This document shows positions 1 to 8,560 of a stretch of 12,277 nt of DNA, in pieces. A program made the translations under genes and the position numbers. Numbering within the stretch: the stretch's first letter is position 1; each line of letters starts with the position of its first letter. The notes beneath the pieces are model-generated. The model saw nothing but the letters and a program-made list of their open reading frames with translations. It made no database searches and had not been told where the DNA came from. Source of the DNA: Desulfobacterales bacterium. Lineage in GTDB: Bacteria; Desulfobacterota; Desulfobacteria; Desulfobacterales; UBA2174_A. The stretch is from assembly GCA_025454075.1 (NCBI GenBank), contig JALOPD010000188.1:1-12277 (forward strand). The letters are read 5' to 3'.

Positions 1-1958
<1,958 letters not shown>

Positions 1959-1962
1959 GCGA

Positions 1963-2067
1963 TCATCTCAACATCCCGCTGTGGTAAAGGTTGCCATATC
2001 CCCCCGCCTGTGGTAGGGTCGCCTCAAAACATCCTTCCGGCTGTCCAGCGCTGTCCAGAGTGCTCAT
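1963..2067 (-). CDS. Candidate 34-codon leader ORF before ispG
   Basis: A short ORF beginning MSTLDSAGQPEGCFEATL and ending YHSGMLR has a G-rich ribosome site (GGGGGG, seven bases before the ATG) and a TGA stop 4 nt before the ispG ATG. This geometry would allow translational coupling to ispG. The frame stays open upstream to 2253, but those extra codons look like random translation. The 3' part overlaps a stretch related to the dispersed repeat near 6090, so it may be repeat DNA and not a gene. No known family is recognised; treat as tentative. Confidence 0.25.
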   Translation of the reverse strand: MSTLDSAGQPEGCFEATLPQAGGYGNLYHSGMLR

Positions 2068-2230
2068 TTCGTCGCCCCCCTTCTCGGTCAATACTTTATT
2101 TGGTGCGGCAGGGAGGCGACGGAACACAGGTGCTTGAACCCTGTTGATTGCTTCGGCGACTCTACGCGCACCAACGGGAAATTGGGAGACGGACTCGACC
2201 CCGTTCGCAGAGGGTGCCCGCACCGTCGCA

Positions 2231-2244
2231 TGCCGGAGTAATAA
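2231..2244 (+). repeat. Dispersed 14-bp repeat TGCCGGAGTAATAA
   Basis: This 14-mer matches both outer arms of the inverted-repeat element at 6001-6317 (minus strand at 6001-6015, plus strand at 6303-6317). Downstream bases ACAG also resemble the sequence flanking the left arm copy. Here it stands alone, 37 bp before the start codon at 2281, and could be a solo end of the repeat family or a regulatory site. Confidence 0.55.
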
Positions 2245-2280
2245 CAGACACATTGGCCTACATCAAGCAGGGAGTTCGCC

Positions 2281-2721
2281 ATGACCCAAAAAGATAGGGG
2301 TTCTTTTGCCGCCAAACACGGCCAGGAGGCAAAGGCCGGCATCGTCGCAGCGGTCCGGGCGGGGCTTGAACAGGCGGCGCCGGCGGGCACGCTCTCGTGC
2401 ACGGCCGCCTTCAAGCTGTCGGCCGACCTTGAAAAACCGCCGGCCGAGATCGGCAAGGCGGCCGACCTGCTCGGCATCCGGCTCGTCAAGTGCCAGTTGG
2501 GGCTTTTCGGGTATGCACCCGAAAAAAAGATCGTCCGGCCGGCATCGGCGGTCGATCCCGCCCTGGAAGAGGCCATCCGCGCGGCGCTTCAGGACGGTCG
2601 GCTGAGCTGCCGCACGGCCTGGGGGCTCGCAGAGCGGTTCCGGGTGCCCAAAATGAACGTGAGCGCCGCCTGCGAGGCGCTGGGGGTGAAGGTCAAGCCC
2701 TGCCAGCTCGGCGCATTTTGA
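2281..2721 (+). CDS. Uncharacterised protein with two tandem CQLG-ended helix-turn-helix-like modules
   Basis: The 146-residue product is soluble, with no signal peptide or membrane segment. It consists of two copies of one module: residues 38-76 and 108-146 align without gaps over 39 positions with 14 identities. Each module starts LSC, has a helical middle with a conserved Pro, then LG(I/V) and ends CQLG.F. Each holds a Cys pair 31 residues apart (C40/C71 and C110/C141). The middle could form a helix-turn-helix (LAERFRVPKMNVSAACEALG), which suggests DNA or RNA binding, but that is inference. A good ribosome site (GGGAG, six bases before ATG) supports the start at 2281. The gene lies 45 bp before the mltF-like gene on the same strand and diverges from ispG. 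I recall single-module relatives in sulfate reducers but cannot name a function. Gene reality is well supported; role unknown. Confidence 0.8.
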   Translation: MTQKDRGSFAAKHGQEAKAGIVAAVRAGLEQAAPAGTLSCTAAFKLSADLEKPPAEIGKAADLLGIRLVKCQLGLFGYAPEKKIVRPASAVDPALEEAIRAALQDGRLSCRTAWGLAERFRVPKMNVSAACEALGVKVKPCQLGAF

Positions 2722-2745
2722 GAAGCGGCCTAATCCGCCGTTTTT
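2722..2745 (+). terminator. Weak terminator-like hairpin after the CQLG-repeat gene
   Basis: CGGC (2726-2729) can pair with GCCG (2737-2740), extended outward by a G-T and two A-T pairs, and is followed by TTTTT (2741-2745). It begins directly after the stop codon. The stem is short, so it may only attenuate transcription into the mltF-like gene that starts 22 bp later. Confidence 0.35.
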
Positions 2746-2766
2746 CAAAACACAAGGGATGCCAAC

Positions 2767-4206
2767 ATGAAAAAACTGATTCGCAGACATAGGTTCTTAC
2801 GGGTCGGGGTGCCGACCATGCTGATGGCCGCCGGCGCCGTTGCCATGCTTCAGGGCGGCGCCCCCCCGGCGGACGGCTTTCAGGATCTCAGCCTGGATCG
2901 GATTCTCGCCGCCGGCGAGCTGAAGGTCATTACCGGCAGCTCGCTCCACAGCCACTATGTGTATCGAAACCGGTCCAGGGGATTCGATTACGAACTGGCC
3001 AGGGAGTTTGCCGACCATTTGGGGGTCCGGCTGAAGACTGTGTCCTGCGACACATGGGAGGAGATGCGGGCCGCCCTTTACAGCGGGCGCGGCGACCTGA
3101 TCGCCGCGGGCCTGGAAATCACCGCGGCGCGCACCCGGCAGGCGGCTTTCTCCGACGGCTACCGGGAGGTGCGGCAGCACCTCGTTTCGCATCGCAGCCG
3201 ACCGCCGGTCGCCGCCCTCCGGGACCTCGCCGGGAAAACGGTGGATGTCGCCCGCGGGTCGGCGCACCACGAACGGCTGGAGGAGCTGCGGCGCGAGGGC
3301 ATCGACGTGATCATCCGCCTCCACGACAACCTGTCGGACGACCTCCTGATTCAAAAAGCGGCCCGGGGCGAGATCGATTTCACCGTCGCCAACAGCAACA
3401 TCGCGCTCATGATCCGGCGGTATTACCCTTCGGCGTCCGTCCAGCCCCTCAGCCAAGAGACCGTCCCCCTCGGCTGGGCCGTGCGGCCCGATGCCCGGCA
3501 GCTGCTGGAAACGGTCAACTCGTTTTTCAAGACCGTCGGCGAGAACGGGCGCCTCGACGACATCTATGAAAAATATCACTGGAATATCGGCGACTTTGAC
3601 TACATCGACCTGAAGGCCTTTCACGAGCGCATGCGCACCCGCCTGCCCCGCTACCGGCCCTTCATCAAGGAAGCGGCCCGCAAAAACGGCTTCGACTGGT
3701 GCCTGATCGCCGCCCAGGCCTACCGCGAATCCCACTTGGACCCGCTCGCACGCGGGGCCTTCGATGCCCAGGGGCTGATGCAGATCCTGCCGGCCACCGC
3801 CCGCAGCCTCAAAATCGCCGACGCCTTCGATCCGGTCGCCAGCATCAACGGCGGCGTTCAATACCTGAAATGGCTCTACGAGCTGTTCGACGGGGTCGAG
3901 GAGGACGACCGGACGCTGCTCGCCCTGGCGGCCTACAATGCCGGGCCCGGGCATGTGCAGGACGCCCGGCGGCTGGCAGCCAAAAAGGGGCTTGACCCCA
4001 ACCGCTGGGAGGCGGTGGCGAAAACCCTGCCCCTGCTGCGCTACCGAACCTATTACCGGAACGCCGAGCAGGGCTTCTGCCGGGGGGACATCACCGTGGC
4101 GTACGTCAAGCACATCCTGGTCTACTGGGATATTCTCAAGCGCCAGGAGCTGGACGCCGCCGTGGCCAAAGCCGCCCTTGGGGCCCGCGAGGTCTTTGTG
4201 CATTGA
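2767..4206 (+). CDS. mltF: MltF-type membrane-bound lytic murein transglycosylase
   Basis: Cleaves the MurNAc-GlcNAc bond of peptidoglycan with formation of a 1,6-anhydro end, acting in the periplasm. The 479-residue protein has a basic N-region (MKKLIRRHRFLR) and a hydrophobic stretch to about residue 36, read as a signal peptide or anchor; no lipobox cysteine is seen. Residues about 43-275 form a solute-binding-protein (SBP_bac_3) domain, e.g. GFDYELAREFADHLGV, and about 290-450 a soluble-lytic-transglycosylase domain. The catalytic glutamate is E321 in YRESHLDP, followed by GLMQILPATA and AYNAGPGHV, as expected for the family. Length agrees with E. coli MltF (about 518) within family range. 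The start at 2767 has AAGGGA upstream. It ends facing the hydrolase gene at 4244, with a terminator palindrome between them. Whether the SBP domain binds a muropeptide-like ligand cannot be told from sequence. Confidence 0.93.
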   Translation: MKKLIRRHRFLRVGVPTMLMAAGAVAMLQGGAPPADGFQDLSLDRILAAGELKVITGSSLHSHYVYRNRSRGFDYELAREFADHLGVRLKTVSCDTWEEMRAALYSGRGDLIAAGLEITAARTRQAAFSDGYREVRQHLVSHRSRPPVAALRDLAGKTVDVARGSAHHERLEELRREGIDVIIRLHDNLSDDLLIQKAARGEIDFTVANSNIALMIRRYYPSASVQPLSQETVPLGWAVRPDARQLLETVNSFFKTVGENGRLDDIYEKYHWNIGDFDYIDLKAFHERMRTRLPRYRPFIKEAARKNGFDWCLIAAQAYRESHLDPLARGAFDAQGLMQILPATARSLKIADAFDPVASINGGVQYLKWLYELFDGVEEDDRTLLALAAYNAGPGHVQDARRLAAKKGLDPNRWEAVAKTLPLLRYRTYYRNAEQGFCRGDITVAYVKHILVYWDILKRQELDAAVAKAALGAREVFVH

Positions 4207-4216
4207 ATAATTTCAG

Positions 4217-4244
4217 GAATAGGTCCTATAGGACCTATTCTTTT
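4217..4244 (+). terminator. Intrinsic terminator: perfect 24-bp palindrome between convergent genes
   Basis: Bases 4217-4240 form a perfect palindrome (GAATAGGTCC then TATA then GGACCTATTC) followed by TTTT at 4241-4244. It lies 10 bp after the mltF-like stop and should end rightward transcription. The T-run overlaps the stop codon of the opposing hydrolase gene. In the leftward direction the hairpin is followed by CTGAAATTATT, a poorer T-tract, so leftward termination is less certain. Confidence 0.8.
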
Positions 4245-4879
4245 CAGCCCCCTGCCCCCATCCCAACGAACGGGTTGTGGCGTCTCTCCTCGCCGATGGT
4301 CGTCGCCGGGCCGTGCCCGGTGAACACCTGAACGTCGTCTGCCAGCGCGAAGAGCTTCTTCTGGATGCTGGACTTGAGCGCTTCGAAGTCGCCCCCCGGG
4401 AAGTCCGTACGCCCCACGGAGCCGGCGAAAAGGGTGTCGCCCACGAAGAGGCGGCCGTCGGCGAGCAGCGAGACCCCGCCCGGGGTGTGGCCGGGGGTGT
4501 GGATGACCTTGAAGGTGATCGTGCCGACCGCGACGGTATCGCCCTCGTCGATGGTGCGGTCCGGGGCGGGGGAATCCTCGGCCGACATGCCCCAGGCGGC
4601 GGCGCTGCGCGAGAGCATGCGCAGCATCGGCGCATCCAGCGCGTGGATCAGGATCGGCGCACCGGTGACCGTCTTCATGCGCTTGTTGGCGCCGACGTGG
4701 TCGAAGTGCCCGTGGGTGTTGATGATTTGAGTTACGGTGAGCTTGTCCCCGGCCAGGGTGCGCAGGATCCGGTCCGCCTCGTCGCCCGGGTCGATGACGG
4801 CCGCCTGGCGCGTCTGCTCGCAGCCGACGATGAAGCAGTTGGCCATGATGGGGCCTACCGCAAGCGTCTTGATGATCAT
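4244..4879 (-). CDS. Metallo-beta-lactamase-fold hydrolase, glyoxalase II-like
   Basis: The 211-residue cytoplasmic protein has the full metal-binding set of glyoxalase II-like hydrolases: THGHFDH (H56, H58, D60, H61), H131 in HTPGHTPGG, D148 in GDTLF and H189 in GHGP. The short size and SVGRTDFPGG loop resemble the YcbL/GloB-like family that hydrolyses thioesters such as S-lactoylglutathione or related acyl-thiols. The true substrate is not known, since many sulfate reducers lack glutathione. It has a strong ribosome site (GGAGGA) inside the end of nusB and starts one base after the nusB stop, so the two are very likely translationally coupled. Rightward transcription from mltF converges on its 3' end. 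Fold is certain; substrate is not. Confidence 0.92.
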   Translation of the reverse strand: MIIKTLAVGPIMANCFIVGCEQTRQAAVIDPGDEADRILRTLAGDKLTVTQIINTHGHFDHVGANKRMKTVTGAPILIHALDAPMLRMLSRSAAAWGMSAEDSPAPDRTIDEGDTVAVGTITFKVIHTPGHTPGGVSLLADGRLFVGDTLFAGSVGRTDFPGGDFEALKSSIQKKLFALADDVQVFTGHGPATTIGEERRHNPFVGMGAGG

Positions 4880-4880
4880 C

Positions 4881-5510
4881 TCATTCCTCCGATGGGGGCT
4901 TTTCCTTCTTTTTCCTTTTAACCACCAGCTTCAAGCTTTTGGCTGCCGTCTTTCTTGCCCTCGGTCTTCCCGGCGCGGGCGCCGGTTGCTCCTTCATACG
5001 GTCTTCCGGCGCGCTCGCGGCCACCTTAGCCGGGTCTGGCCCATCTTCCCCTTCGAACGCCTCCGGCGGCGCCTCGGGGTCGCCGCACGGCAGCTGCAGT
5101 TCGCCGGCCTCGACCGCGGCGCGGATGCTGTCCACGATGCCGTTGATGAAGGCGCCCGACTCCTCGGTCCCGAACTTCTTGCCGATGTCGACCGCCTCGT
5201 TGATGCTGACCTTGGCAGGGATGTCCCGGCAGCACACCATCTCGTAGACCGCGATGCGCATCACGTTGCGGTCGACCCCGGACATGCGCCCCAGGCTCCA
5301 GTTCTCCGAAAAGCGCTCGATCAGGGGGTCCAGTTCGGTCTGGGACCGCAGCACGCCGCGGACCAGCCTCAAAAAAAACGGCCGGACGTCAGGCTTGGGT
5401 GCAAAGTTGGCGCAAAACCTGCCGAAGGTCTCCTCCGAAAAATCCCTGCGGGTGTCCATGTAGAAAAGGGCCTGCATGGCCAGCTCGCGCGCCTTGCGAC
5501 GGGTGCCCAT
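4881..5510 (-). CDS. nusB: Transcription antitermination factor NusB with long basic C-terminal tail
   Basis: NusB binds boxA RNA with NusE/S10 and helps antitermination of rRNA operons. Residues 1 to about 135 are the all-helical NusB domain: MGTRRKARELAMQALFYMD, then LDPLIERFSENWSLGRMS, DRNVMRIAVYEM, and the characteristic SINEAVDIGKKFGTEESGAFINGI. The protein is 209 residues, against roughly 130-165 for most NusB. The extra 70 residues are a low-complexity acidic/proline stretch (about 140-180) followed by a strongly basic end (RPRARKTAAKSLKLVVKRKK). The gene starts 3 nt after the ribH stop and ends 1 nt before the hydrolase, as in rib-nus operons of this group. Its weak ribosome site (TAAGGG) overlaps the ribH stop, so it may depend on ribosomes arriving from ribH, which is broken here. 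Confidence 0.95.
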   Translation of the reverse strand: MGTRRKARELAMQALFYMDTRRDFSEETFGRFCANFAPKPDVRPFFLRLVRGVLRSQTELDPLIERFSENWSLGRMSGVDRNVMRIAVYEMVCCRDIPAKVSINEAVDIGKKFGTEESGAFINGIVDSIRAAVEAGELQLPCGDPEAPPEAFEGEDGPDPAKVAASAPEDRMKEQPAPAPGRPRARKTAAKSLKLVVKRKKKEKPPSEE

Positions 5511-5513
5511 CCC

Positions 5514-5878
5514 TTACACGGCGTCGAACAGGTTGACCATCTCGACGGCGGCCATGGCGGCGCTGAAGCCCTTGTTGTCGAGTTTGGCGCCGGCCCGTTC
5601 GATGGCCTGCTCGATGGTGTCCACCGTGATCACGCGGCCCCCAGGCAGATGAGCGCGTCAAAGCGCTTGGTGCGGGCCACGCGTTTGGCCACCAGCGGGA
5701 TCTCGAACGCCCCCGGTACCTTGAACACCTCGATGTCCTTGTCCTTGGCGCCGCAGCGGTTCAGCGCGTCCAAGGCCCCGCCGACCAGCTTCTCGGTGAT
5801 GAAATCGTTGTAGCGGCTCGCCACGATGGCGAACTTCTTTCCCTCCGCGTTGAGTTTCCCTTCGATGATCTTCGGCAT
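5514..5878 (-). pseudogene. ribH: 6,7-dimethyl-8-ribityllumazine synthase, disrupted by internal deletion and frameshift
   Basis: RibH condenses 5-amino-6-ribitylaminouracil with 3,4-dihydroxybutanone phosphate to make lumazine, the last intermediate before riboflavin. The intact N-terminal frame (5878-5633, 82 codons, [16 protein letters not shown]) shows VASRYNDFI and the VPGAFEIPL substrate loop, then reads ICLGAA and hits TGA at 5632-5630. The C-terminal part continues in another frame from about 5639 ([17 protein letters not shown] to a TAA at 5516-5514, about 39 codons). Compared with the family, roughly 34 residues are missing between ICLGA and GVIT, including the RG-T-H segment with the catalytic histidine, and the gap is about 3n+1 bases, near 100. 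It has a good ribosome site (GGAAGGAG). Either a real pseudogene or an assembly error; identity as ribH is certain. Confidence 0.9.
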
Positions 5879-5892
5879 CCTCGCTCCTTCCG

Positions 5893-5965
5893 GGTTTGGT
5901 TGAACAGAAAAAAGTTGAACAGAGAAAAAGTTCAAATGAAAACCGTAAAAAGGAAACGGTTGAAC
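5893..5965 (-). repeat. Degenerate short tandem repeats upstream of ribH
   Basis: On the minus strand, units of about 15 bp of the type TGTTCAACTTTTTTC recur three to four times (GGTTCAACCG, TTTGAACTTTTTC, TGTTCAACTTTTTTC, TGTTCAACC). The run ends next to the ribH ribosome site. A similar unit (TTCGGTTTAACCAAAC) precedes proS, and related sequence in the opposite orientation lies at about 6328-6378. The function is unknown. Confidence 0.45.
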
Positions 5966-6000
5966 CGGAAACCGGCCGGCAATACGGCCACCCCGCCTGT

Positions 6001-6317
6001 TTATTACTCCGGCAAGTAAATATATCCAATACCATCATCTCACGCAGAGGCGGAGCGGGGGGCCCGCCGCGGCGAGCCGCAACCCATTCTTCAGGCGACG
6101 CTGCCACGCCCCCCAGCCGTCTCATGGAACCGATGGCAGGCAGCGACGGCCGGATGCTCCGTGAGAATCAATCCTCCGGGGCTGTCCGGGTCGGTATGGA
6201 GCGAGCTGGCTGCCGTGCGTTGGTTCGTTGAACGGGTGGTTGCGGCTCGCCGCGGCGGGCCCCCCGCTCCGCCTGACATCGGCTGAAGTTGTACCTGTTT
6301 TATTGCCGGAGTAATAA
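6001..6317. repeat. Dyad-symmetric intergenic element with nested inverted repeats, between ribBA and ribH
   Basis: This sits in a 504-bp gap without a credible gene. Two concentric inverted repeats share a centre near 6160. The outer arms are TTATTACTCCGGCAA (6001-6015) and its exact complement (6303-6317). The inner arms, 6048-6084 and 6238-6274, are perfect 37-bp, very GC-rich complements. The 153-bp core (6085-6237) shows no ORF with family features or ribosome site. No transposase, no clear target duplication and no known riboswitch signature is seen. It resembles a MITE or REP/BIME-like dispersed repeat. As RNA it would form an extremely stable stem inside the rib operon message, upstream of ribH. 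Fragments related to it occur at 2010-2030, 2231-2244 and 8410-8437. Confidence 0.8.
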
Positions 6318-6382
6318 CGTATTGACGGCTTAACTGTTCTGCCGTTGTACTTTTTCCCTGTTTGCCTGTTTAACTGTATCGC

Positions 6383-7597
<1,215 letters not shown>

Positions 7598-7613
7598 AGA
7601 AAACTCCAAAACC

Positions 7614-7716
7614 GTTTTAAGATTTAAGTGTTAAGTTTTAAGCCGGAAACCAAACCGGCTCGAGCGGGTGACGGCCACAAACTTTCTCTTAAAACTTAAC
7701 ACGTAAAACTTAAAAC
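7614..7716. repeat. 29-bp AT-rich inverted repeat filling the ribE-ribBA gap
   Basis: Arms 7614-7642 and 7688-7716 are complementary at 27 of 29 positions and are made of TTAAGTTTTAAG-type sequence. The right arm ends one base before the ribE stop codon; the left arm lies 16 bp before the ribBA ATG. The 45-bp loop holds a small AGCCGG/CCGGCT hairpin (7641-7660). As RNA it would bring the ribE end close to the ribBA start. A dispersed intergenic repeat or an RNA processing element are both possible. Confidence 0.7.
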
Positions 7717-7717
7717 T

Positions 7718-8377
7718 CTATTTGATGTACCCCGCCTTGGCGAGGAGCTCCATGCTCACCCCCTGCGACGGGGGCCCGGGATGCTCCTGTTTCGCCGACA
7801 GGAATTTTTCCACGTACTTGCCGATCATGTCGGTTTCGATGTTGACGGGTTCCCCCGTGCGCTTGAGCCCGATGGCGGTCATGCCGGCCGTGTGGGGGAT
7901 GATGCTCACCGTGAAGCGACCCGGCTCCAGAGTGTTGATGGTCAGGCTGATGCCGTCCACGGCGACCGATCCTTTGACGATCATGTAGCGCGTGAGCGCC
8001 GCGGGCACGGCCACGGCGATGACGACGGCGTTGCCGGCCGTTTCGCGCCCGTCGATCGCACCCGTTCCGTCGATGTGACCGGACACCAGGTGGCCGTCGA
8101 TGCGGTCCGAAAGGCGCAGGGCCCGTTCGAGGTTCATGCGCTGGCCCACGCGGGCGGCCCCGAGCGTGGTTTTCGCGAGGGTTTCCGGCGAGACGTCGAC
8201 CTCGAAGCGCCGGCCGGCCAACCGGACCGCCGTGAGGCAGGCCCCGCTCACGGCAATGCTGTCGCCGACCTTGGTGCCGGCCAGGTCGAAATCGGACTCG
8301 ACGATCAGCCGCTTGCCCGCCCCGGAGGGCCGGATCCCGGCGATTACCCCCAGGCCTTCAATGATTCCGGTGAACAT
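7718..8377 (-). CDS. ribE: Riboflavin synthase, alpha subunit type
   Basis: Dismutates two molecules of 6,7-dimethyl-8-ribityllumazine to riboflavin and the pyrimidine that RibH reuses. The 219-residue product begins MFTGIIEGLGVI, the hallmark of the family. It shows two homologous barrels: residues 1 to about 97 and about 98-200, the second opening SGHIDGTGAI. Further expected motifs are SGACLTAV, VSPETLAKTTLG and NIETDMIGKYVEKFL. A C-terminal helix completes the trimer-forming form. The ATG at 8377 is the family start, though its ribosome site is weak (GAGCG). It lies between ribD and ribBA, the standard order. The gene is intact, which makes the broken ribH beside it stand out, because RibE needs lumazine as substrate. 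Confidence 0.97.
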   Translation of the reverse strand: MFTGIIEGLGVIAGIRPSGAGKRLIVESDFDLAGTKVGDSIAVSGACLTAVRLAGRRFEVDVSPETLAKTTLGAARVGQRMNLERALRLSDRIDGHLVSGHIDGTGAIDGRETAGNAVVIAVAVPAALTRYMIVKGSVAVDGISLTINTLEPGRFTVSIIPHTAGMTAIGLKRTGEPVNIETDMIGKYVEKFLSAKQEHPGPPSQGVSMELLAKAGYIK

Positions 8378-8409
8378 GGCGGATCGCTCAAAACTCGCAG
8401 GATATCAAA

Positions 8410-8437
8410 CCGGTCTAAATAGGTACAACTGCAGCCG
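8410..8437 (-). repeat. Dispersed repeat CGGCTGCAGTTGTACCT in the ribD-ribE gap
   Basis: The minus strand reads CGGCTGCAGTTGTACCTATTT then AGACCGG. At 6280-6309 the plus strand reads CGGCTGAAGTTGTACCTGTTT then TATTGCCGG, differing at two of the first 21 bases. The shared segment lies next to the outer arm of the element at 6001-6317, so this may be another fragment of that repeat family. The rest of the 183-bp gap (8378-8560) shows no gene; AAGGTTGAAAGGTCGAAG microrepeats follow the ribD stop. Confidence 0.5.
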
Positions 8438-8560
8438 TTATCAGACGGATCGGAGTGCCCGCCGCAGCGCCGCAACGCCCTTGCCCATTTTAAGAACGGT
8501 TTGCGATTGTTCAATCTCTGGTCCGGGCGTGGAGACCCTCTCTCTTTGAACTTCGACCTT

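Larger units (their letters stand above)
1959..2280. other. Divergent intergenic region between ispG and the CQLG-repeat protein gene
   Basis: This 322-bp gap must hold the start signals for the leftward ispG-proS unit and for the rightward gene at 2281. No strong sigma-70 or sigma-54 promoter could be picked out by eye on either strand. It contains the candidate leader ORF, a direct repeat of CTGTCCAG (2041-2058), an AGGCGACCCTACCAC core on the minus strand (2026-2012), and TGCCGGAGTAATAA at 2231-2244. The last two are shared with the intergenic element at 6001-6317. Confidence 0.5.

Noticed and set aside
2088..2790. Minus-strand ORFs of 162 and 175 codons opposite the CQLG-repeat gene
   Set aside because: The plus-strand frame has a good ribosome site and an internal protein repeat conserved at residue level, so the opposite frames are shadows.
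2797..4203. A 468-codon open frame on the minus strand opposite the mltF-like gene
   Set aside because: It is the antisense shadow of a high-GC gene whose own frame has signal peptide, two domains and catalytic motifs; the antisense product shows only low-complexity Gly/Val/Pro-rich sequence.
5658..6279. Short ORFs through the ribBA-ribH gap, such as one starting MRRLGGVAASPEEWVA
   Set aside because: They run through the inverted-repeat arms and then out of frame through ribH; none has a ribosome site or family features.
6001..6317. Integron attC site, retron ncRNA or CRISPR-like structure
   Set aside because: No attC core sites, no reverse transcriptase, and no regularly spaced direct repeats are present; only inverted repeats are seen.
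5879..6382. FMN (RFN) riboswitch upstream of a riboflavin gene
   Set aside because: The conserved RFN boxes were not found here, before ribD, or before ribE; the strong structure present is a simple nested inverted repeat.
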